NCBI RefSeq assembly: GCF_027596085.1
Contig: NC_072455.1
Location: 3,206,350 to 3,270,349 of the forward strand
Origin: Anoplopoma fimbria
Taxonomy: Eukaryota > Chordata > Actinopteri > Perciformes > Anoplopomatidae
Length of the DNA stretch: 64,000 bases
Reading direction: 5' to 3'
Shown in pieces: positions 57,750 through 64,000 of the stretch; the first letter of the stretch is position 1; the number at the start of each line of letters is the position of its first letter. A program made the translations under genes and the position numbers. The notes under the pieces were generated by a model, which was given only the letters and a program-made list of their open reading frames with translations, did no database searches and had not been told where the DNA came from.

Positions 57750-58179
57750 AGAGCCGCAAACCTGCATTCTTTCTATTGGCCATCAGGGAGAGACGCCTCT
57801 GGTTGCAAAAAAATTGTACCGAAGTCTATGAGAAAATGACTCTACTTCTCATTTGAATTATTCCCTCAGTAAACATTGTAAACATGAGTTTATGGTCTCA
57901 ATCTCTAGTTTCAAGTCTTCTTCAATACAGCATGATGTTCATTTAGTAAATGATGCTCCATTTAGAGTCAAACAGACCATAAAGCAGGGTATGCTTTAGG
58001 GCGTGGCTACCTTGTGAATGACAGGTCACTACCACGCTGTTGTCTGGTCTGGGAGTTGAAATTAGTGCCACCTTCTCGTGTCAAAAATGCCAAACTCAAG
58101 ACTTCAAAACGGCAGTTAAGAAAAAACAATGGGTGATTATCATGGTGACTACGTCTACTTCTTATATACAGTCTATGTG
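57750..58179 (-). repeat. Dispersed repeat family R1, copy 4
   Basis: It contains the shared 200-bp block in reverse and ends in TTATATACAGTCTATGTG. The CTCF-like edge has decayed to CATCAGGGAGAGACGCCTCT, so the motif has been lost in this copy. Confidence 0.75.
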
Positions 58180-59329
58180 CTAAACAGCTCCGCCCAATGA
58201 GCTGCATAAACAGAGTATAAAGCATGATAAAGACATGATGCAGTGTTGGTACTCAAGCTGATTTAAGAATCTCCGATAAGCAAAACCAGATGAATAGATT
58301 AAGAGTGGCAAAGCATCAGCTGGTCCAGTGAATCACAGTTTCGGCTGGAGATGGTTCAGTGAACCTGACTCCATCAGTTACTGCTGTGGGCTGCTGGGAT
58401 GAGATGTAACAGGATGTTTGCAGCATCAATGCGCAGCTGGAGAACCAACTTGAATTGAGGAGCAAGCTACCTCAGGTCCAAATCGAAGTGCACTTTGACA
58501 AAGGTCTACCATAGACCCAGTCCTGGTCCAGAAAGTGCTGTTCTAACTGCCCCTTAAAGTGTCTGAGCATCTTGCATTACTTTAGGTGCTATCTTTTACG
58601 CACAATTTTAAGAAAAGATTAGAAACGATCAAGTTCTTTTTGTCAAAATTTGGAGGAGAAAATCACAAGAATCAACTGAGAAAACTACTCACTTACTTTG
58701 AATACCGTATGGGCAAAACATTTGCAAGCATTTGCATTCACTGCATATGCGTCATGTTGCTACAGGCCACGGCTAAAAAACTTGAATATATTCTAAGTCA
58801 ACCTGCCTGGTTAAAAAGGTTGAAAACGATGTCACTTGTCCGCTGCAGAAATGTAAAAACATGGTCATTTCCCACATTTTCCAGCAGGTATTATTCAGTA
58901 CAATTTGGCTGTTAGAGCGAAATGGCACAAAGAAGAGCAACCTCTTGTGCAGCAATCCCACACAAATAGCTCCCCTCTTGTCATCTCGATGCTTCCTATG
59001 TTTCCACTCCACACCTCTCTCCCAACAGTCCTCCTCTCCCTGCTGTAATAATAGCACAGTTACCAGAGAGAGAGCAATTACACCAATTACCCCAAAGAGG
59101 AGGAATCTACGTTATTCACTCTTTGAGCTGCACGTTTGGTTGAGAGTAGCTGTATGTAGAGATTGTCAGATGGCTTAAAAAGCCCGAAGCCAATGGCCAG
59201 TTGAAAATTGCATATGGTCAACTTGCTACTTGAAGTACAAGTACCAATTCACAAAAATATATATACTATAACAAAAGTTAGAGTAGAGAAAAAGGTACCA
59301 TTATCTGTGAAGTTAATATGAAGTTACAG
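58180..59329. other. Intergenic, no gene seen
   Basis: Unique sequence. The open frames at 58586-58915 and 58861-59178 overlap each other, and I could identify neither splice context nor domains. Confidence 0.4.
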
Positions 59330-59516
59330 CCAATTAGCTTAGCTTAGCATAAAGACTGGAAACCAAGGGAAAAGGTATCCTGGCCTTTTTAAAAGGTAAC
59401 CATTTTTTTGTAACAGTGTTATCTACTTTTGTTTCCCTACAAAAAACACCAACAACATGTTGTGTTGAGCTAGGCTAGCTTTTTCCTGTCTTAATGCTAA
59501 GCTAAGCTAACCATCT
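59330..59516. mobile_element. MITE-like element with 21-bp terminal inverted repeats
   Basis: AGCTTAGCTTAGCATAAAGA C (59336-59356) is mirrored at 59488-59508 with one mismatch. The interior of about 130 bp is non-coding. Another end of the family is at 47588-47640. Confidence 0.75.
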
Positions 59517-61190
59517 GCTGGATGTAGTTGCATATTTACCATAAGGGCCAAATGTTCCTTTTAAGAACAATAGCAAAATGTAATTAAATATAACAATTTC
59601 CATACATCAACAATTGACTCTTGGGGATTGGGGTTATTGCTTACGTTGTCAAGTTACTTTCAATCACATTATCTTATTAATCCTATTAAAGGACACATAC
59701 ACAGCTCAGATGAATAATAAAACTATTAAAATCCCCAAAGATAGACATATTAAATGGTAAAGAAATCTCTGAATAGACTTTTCTACAGAATATTCAGGTA
59801 AATTTACTTACTTTTTTACAACATTCTACTTTATCAGTAAGTTTTTTCAGGTTTCTAGCTAGTTTCAGATAATAATGGAAGTGTGTAAAAACACGACAAA
59901 TCTTTCTTTAAATCCTCATCTCTACTCTACTTCCACTCTTTATACAGAAAGTTGATTAATGGCTGAAATATTTGCACCTTCTTTGTTGGAGAAACAAACA
60001 CGAGACTTTCAGCCAGGAGACCGGTGTTGAGTTATTTTAAAGTTACTTTTGTGGTGTGTATTCCAAATGTATGTAACATACATTAGTTATTTGAAGCCCA
60101 ACCATGATGTTTTTTTTTTTTACCTAAACCTAACCAACTATTTTGCTTTGAATTTACACCATTAACCACATGTTTACTGCCACTGTGCGCTGAGCTACCC
60201 AGTGCGTTAGAAAGCGACACCAAGGTGCGTCACTATGTGATGAGTTGAATTGAGAATGTTTGTTTGTTTCAGGTCTATTTCGGGACCGTGTGAGTGAGAG
60301 CATGTTTTCTAAAGATAGGTCTTGTGTGATTTGCGAACAGGTGAAGTCTTCAAGTAATTTACTGGCTCACGTCCTCTCTGTCTCTGCGGGGCAATAAATC
60401 TTCTGCCTCCTTCCAAATTTTCCTAATTACTGCAAGCCCACAGGGAGGTGACAACAAACACATAACACGCACATAAACGTCAAGCACTGGAAGCATCTCA
60501 GGAAACGGTCGGGTGAGTGTGAGAGATGGAAATAAAGAGGAAGAGCCATAATTACAACTTTGACATTGTTCTGGTAAAGTCCCAAAACGATTCAAACAGC
60601 TGGTACGTAATCTACCTCCTGGATGACAGCCACCATCCAGGGAGCCAACCAGACCATAGTTTCGGCTCCGGGAGGGTTGTCATGACAACACCAGCATCCC
60701 CCGGTGTCTCATATTCCAGACCATTGTCTGTCAGAGTAGCCCGTTAAAAAGAGAGGAAAAAAAAAAACCTTGGCATCTTGTCTTTCCTCTTAGTTATATA
60801 TTCATAGAATAGTGAGATCTGTCGAACCAAGGTTTATTTTCATCAGCGGAATCACATTCCTTTGTCCAAGGTGACTCTTGACTTTATTTGGACTTGAACG
60901 GTCTGAGAGGTATTAGTTGTTGGATTGTTCCCAAGTATCACTCTGTTATTTTCTGGAGGCTTAAGCAAGTTGTCACTCTGACTGCATGGCTAAGCTGCCC
61001 ATGACAGGGTCTGAATATTGATGGAGGGGGTGGCATTTGAGAAAGCACAGAGAAGGGAAAGGAAAGGAAAAGAGAGTCGGGGCTAAATCACGGCAAGTAA
61101 AATCTATTTGGCAATTACTGAAGTTGCTGACGGTGCTGGTGGGGAATATGCCTGTTTAATATTAAGCAGGTATAATGTTCACCATCTTAG
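59517..61190. other. Intergenic, no gene seen
   Basis: AT-rich, with homopolymer runs at 60109-60121 and 60757-60769. No exon or named repeat. Confidence 0.4.
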
Positions 61191-61194
61191 TTTA

Positions 61195-61415
61195 GCATGC
61201 TATTAGAGATCACCAAAGTTATTGCAATTCATCCTTAGGGGAACATGGTTATCTGGACCAAATGTCACAGCAATCCAATGAATAGTTCTCAAGACCGTTT
61301 TCTGAAAAAATAGAAATGTCATTCTCATACTGCCGCAAGAAAGTTACTCATCCAATCAATCATTCATTCATCCAAACATTGTTTGTCTGGACCAAGGTGG
61401 TGGACAATGACAGAA
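61195..61415 (+). repeat. Diverged dispersed repeat (CACCAAAGTTATT family)
   Basis: CACCAAAGTTATTGCAATTC ATCCTTAGGGGAACATGG and the later GTCTGGACCAAGGTGGTGGA resemble the family at 62790-63016. Confidence 0.5.
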
Positions 61416-61419
61416 CACA

Positions 61420-62785
61420 GTGCCTGGGAAATGTCACAACCCAGTATATTAAAGCTAAATCTGGTAAAGTTTCTGACAGAATGCAGGTAAATGTAGTAAA
61501 CCTTTTTAAAATGAAAGAAATCCGCAGACATGTCTTTACCTGAAGAGCAGTTTTAGACAATAGTAGATTAACGAAGTAAAAAGGAAACGTTCTCGTGGTA
61601 TTGAGTATACAGCTAAAGATGCTAACTACAAGAACAGTGCAAACAACGACAACAGTGCTGACAGAGCAAACGGTGCTAAACCTTGGGAGGGACCGGAGGG
61701 TGGGTTTTAAAAATGGCGTCTGTCGGCCAGTGGGGAACGCACTCTTGGACTTAAATGCTCTATCATTTATCAACACAAAGAACAGAGAAGCTTGGATAAA
61801 CACACAAAGAGGGAGATTGTCTTCATTCTCAGCTCAGGAAGATATTACTCCCCTATATATAGACATTGCAATTAGTTGTTTGCTGCTATATTAATGCTCT
61901 TGATGTCGTGTATATAAAACCTTTTAGCTGAATAAGACGTGAAGAAGAAGATCCAGCAAACAGAAATATCTCAGTGTAACAGAAGAAGAACAAAAGGGTT
62001 AGATGTCAAACTTTAAATGGCATCGCATTGGCAGTGCTACTCGTGCTCTGCCTGTTGAAATAATAACACACCAACCCCCATAGCAGGCATTTGAGAAGAA
62101 GTAAAACTGAGCCAAGATTTGGAGCTTTTGGAGTCGGATGGACACCATAGGTCACAGCGGCTTTTATATCACTGTGACCCAAGTCAGCATGATCAGAGTT
62201 CGATTTCCTAATTCAGTTAAACCAAATCTTCCATCTATAAAACAGACAAAGCAACAAAGGGTTCTGAGGTTGCAGTGACATGAATGTAACGAAGCGGCAT
62301 CATAAATCTGCGCTGTTAAAACTGACTCACTGCTGGTTAGGAGTATATGACTGCCAAAGAAAACGAAATGTTACAGTAGAGTTATTTTTCCAAATCTCTA
62401 ATAATGCTGTGTTTTGCTTTTTTTAATCAATCATTTTTTATCAAAAAGGTCCTAACCTTATCCTTGTAGTTAGCCAAGTCTACTGCTACAATTTTTTCCT
62501 AATTAGGTCTCAGTTGGATCCAGATTTGTCCTGAAGTCACTCTTAGAGAAAGAGAGCGTGTTGACAGGAAATCAACTGTGAGCAGGCAAATCTATTCAGC
62601 CTGGTGGGGATGTCATAAACAAAAAACATGGGAATATCACAAAAAGATACTACAAGTCATCCTGCAGGGAACACGAATGTCTGAATCAACCTAATGGAAA
62701 ACTAGCCAATGTTGTCGCGCCATTTAACTCAAAACCATGTATGTCAAATATCATGGTCACTCTTATGGAAAAATCATTGAAAGTC
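61420..62785. other. Intergenic, no gene seen
   Basis: Unique sequence with no supported exon. The 147-codon minus-strand frame at 61360-61803 overlaps the repeat edge and lacks gene features. Confidence 0.4.
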
Positions 62786-62787
62786 AT

Positions 62788-63016
62788 GAGGATTAATCCT
62801 CTGGGGGCCATGAATGTCTGCACCAAACATTGTACCAATTCATCCATGTTGAGATATTTCACTGGACATTTGAAAACCTTGATCTGCTGGTGGTACAGTA
62901 CTCGAGGAATAGACGGGGAATCACCGAAATTAAAGGATTCATCCTCTGGAGACCATGAAAATCAGTACCAAAATTCATTGGAATCGAACAGTTTGTTTAG
63001 ATATTTTACTATGGAT
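62788..63016 (+). repeat. Direct pair of a dispersed repeat
   Basis: Two units of about 80 bp occur at 62788-62868 and 62934-63016. Each runs from GGATT(A/C)ATCCTCTGG, through CCATGAA and a CACCAAA/TACCAAA word, to AGATATTT(C/T)ACT. They are separated by 65 bp. Confidence 0.65.
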
Positions 63017-64000
63017 CAATGTGTTGCCATCCCACCGATTTGCCATCCCTTGATCCTGGCGTGAAACTATGTAAAGTTAATTTTGACCACTACTGCCTGG
63101 TTTTGTTATGACTTCACAAATCTCTCAATTTTCTTGCACTTTTTTGAAAACACCAACAGTGGGCTTTTCCGGGATGTGGGGCTACAGTGTACCTAACTGC
63201 AAGAGGAGAACACATCACCTCGAAGAACTTTTGAAATGCAGTATCGACCTGACTTCTTTTTTCTTTTTTTTTATGCGCCTCTGCTCCTTCCATCATGAAG
63301 TATTTCCCTGTTTCAAATGAAAGGGGGAAAAAAAGAGCTGCAGTCAGGAAGGTAATTACCAGCAGAGCCTTGGAGTGCAACATTATCCAAAACATTCAAT
63401 CTCTCCATGCGGTCTGGAGATGAGAGCAAATCAGACTCAAAGCACCCTCCATATAAACACTATTAGACTCAGACCCGTCTGTGTTATGTATCCACAGCCT
63501 CATTAAATCCTGACAATACTCAGAAAAACATATTAGTTTCTATCTTATCTTAAATATAACATTCAGTCTCTAGTAAAAGTACTTGTTACCCCATTAATAG
63601 GACTTGATTTTTTTTTTTTTATAGATAATCATTTTATTTCATCTTTAAAACCTAATTTAAAAAAGTACATTTGACTATTTGTGGATCTTATTGTTGATTT
63701 AATTTAAACTACTTGGAATTATGATTGCCCAAGAAATTATGATAATATTTGCAAATCAAGACTAATAGAAGAAATAAATGAAACAAATGTCCTCTTTCAA
63801 TTTGAATAATTGATTATTGTGCTGTAGTCTCGAGGATCTATTAATCTCTGCTTAATGAGCATCACTGCAGAAAGAAATGCAACGGTGGAAACAAACTGCA
63901 CTCATTGCAATAAGAAAAGAAAGCAGTACTCAAATTAAGAATTACTATGTAGTTTTAACAATAACCTGGATGATTAATTTAATTTAGCATTTGTAGACCT
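63017..64000. other. Intergenic, no gene seen
   Basis: AT-rich unique sequence to the window end, with T/A runs at 63263-63273 and 63609-63620. Confidence 0.4.

Noticed and set aside
61360..61803. 147-codon minus-strand open frame
   Set aside because: It overlaps a dispersed-repeat edge, has no recognisable domain and no matching splice signals.

Overview
The window looks like teleost fish nuclear DNA, probably a percomorph. The signs are long (CA/TG)n microsatellites, L2-type LINE and tRNA-SINE debris with the fish-typical 3' tail, AT-rich intergenic sequence, and intron-bearing vertebrate-type serine protease genes. It contains no bacterial, plasmid or CRISPR features.

The gene-bearing part is the first 16 kb. 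Two complete tandem paralogues of a membrane-anchored, trypsin-like (S1A) serine protease lie on the minus strand. Gene A spans 3728-6757 (6 coding exons, 356 aa) and gene B spans 9305-12597 (6 coding exons, 464 aa). Exons 1-5 have identical lengths and phases in both (58, 21, 163, 266 and 122 bp). The difference is in the last exon, where gene B has a Thr/Pro tract of about 128 residues between the protease domain and a shared hydrophobic C-terminus. Both have an intact His-Asp-Ser triad and Asp189-type (Arg/Lys) specificity, and both have Ala in place of the second Gly of GDSGGP. They resemble the prostasin / testisin / PRSS27-like group of fish proteases. Each has a TATA box and, 140-180 bp before the start codon, a shared imperfect palindrome.

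Flanking DNA was duplicated together with the genes. About 0.46-3.45 kb holds a third, decayed copy that kept upstream and intron-1-like sequence but lost its exons. Upstream flanks of the two live genes occupy about 6.8-8.9 kb and 12.6-16.05 kb. The window opens with a 152-codon open frame (1-459) that looks like the C-terminal part of a mobile-element protein.

From about 16 kb to 64 kb I find no protein-coding exon that I can support. This is a gene desert or a very large intron. It holds many (CA/TG)n arrays, several L2 LINE 3' ends (one with the end of a reverse-transcriptase ORF, inserted inside another repeat), tRNA-derived SINEs, an LTR-like fragment, a repeated element with a CTCF-like core, inverted-repeat elements, a 25-bp minisatellite of 18 copies (54.7-55.1 kb) and a 26-bp-arm palindrome at 43.9 kb. 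Some non-repetitive AT-rich stretches with homeodomain-type TAATTA cores are candidate conserved enhancers, by inference only.
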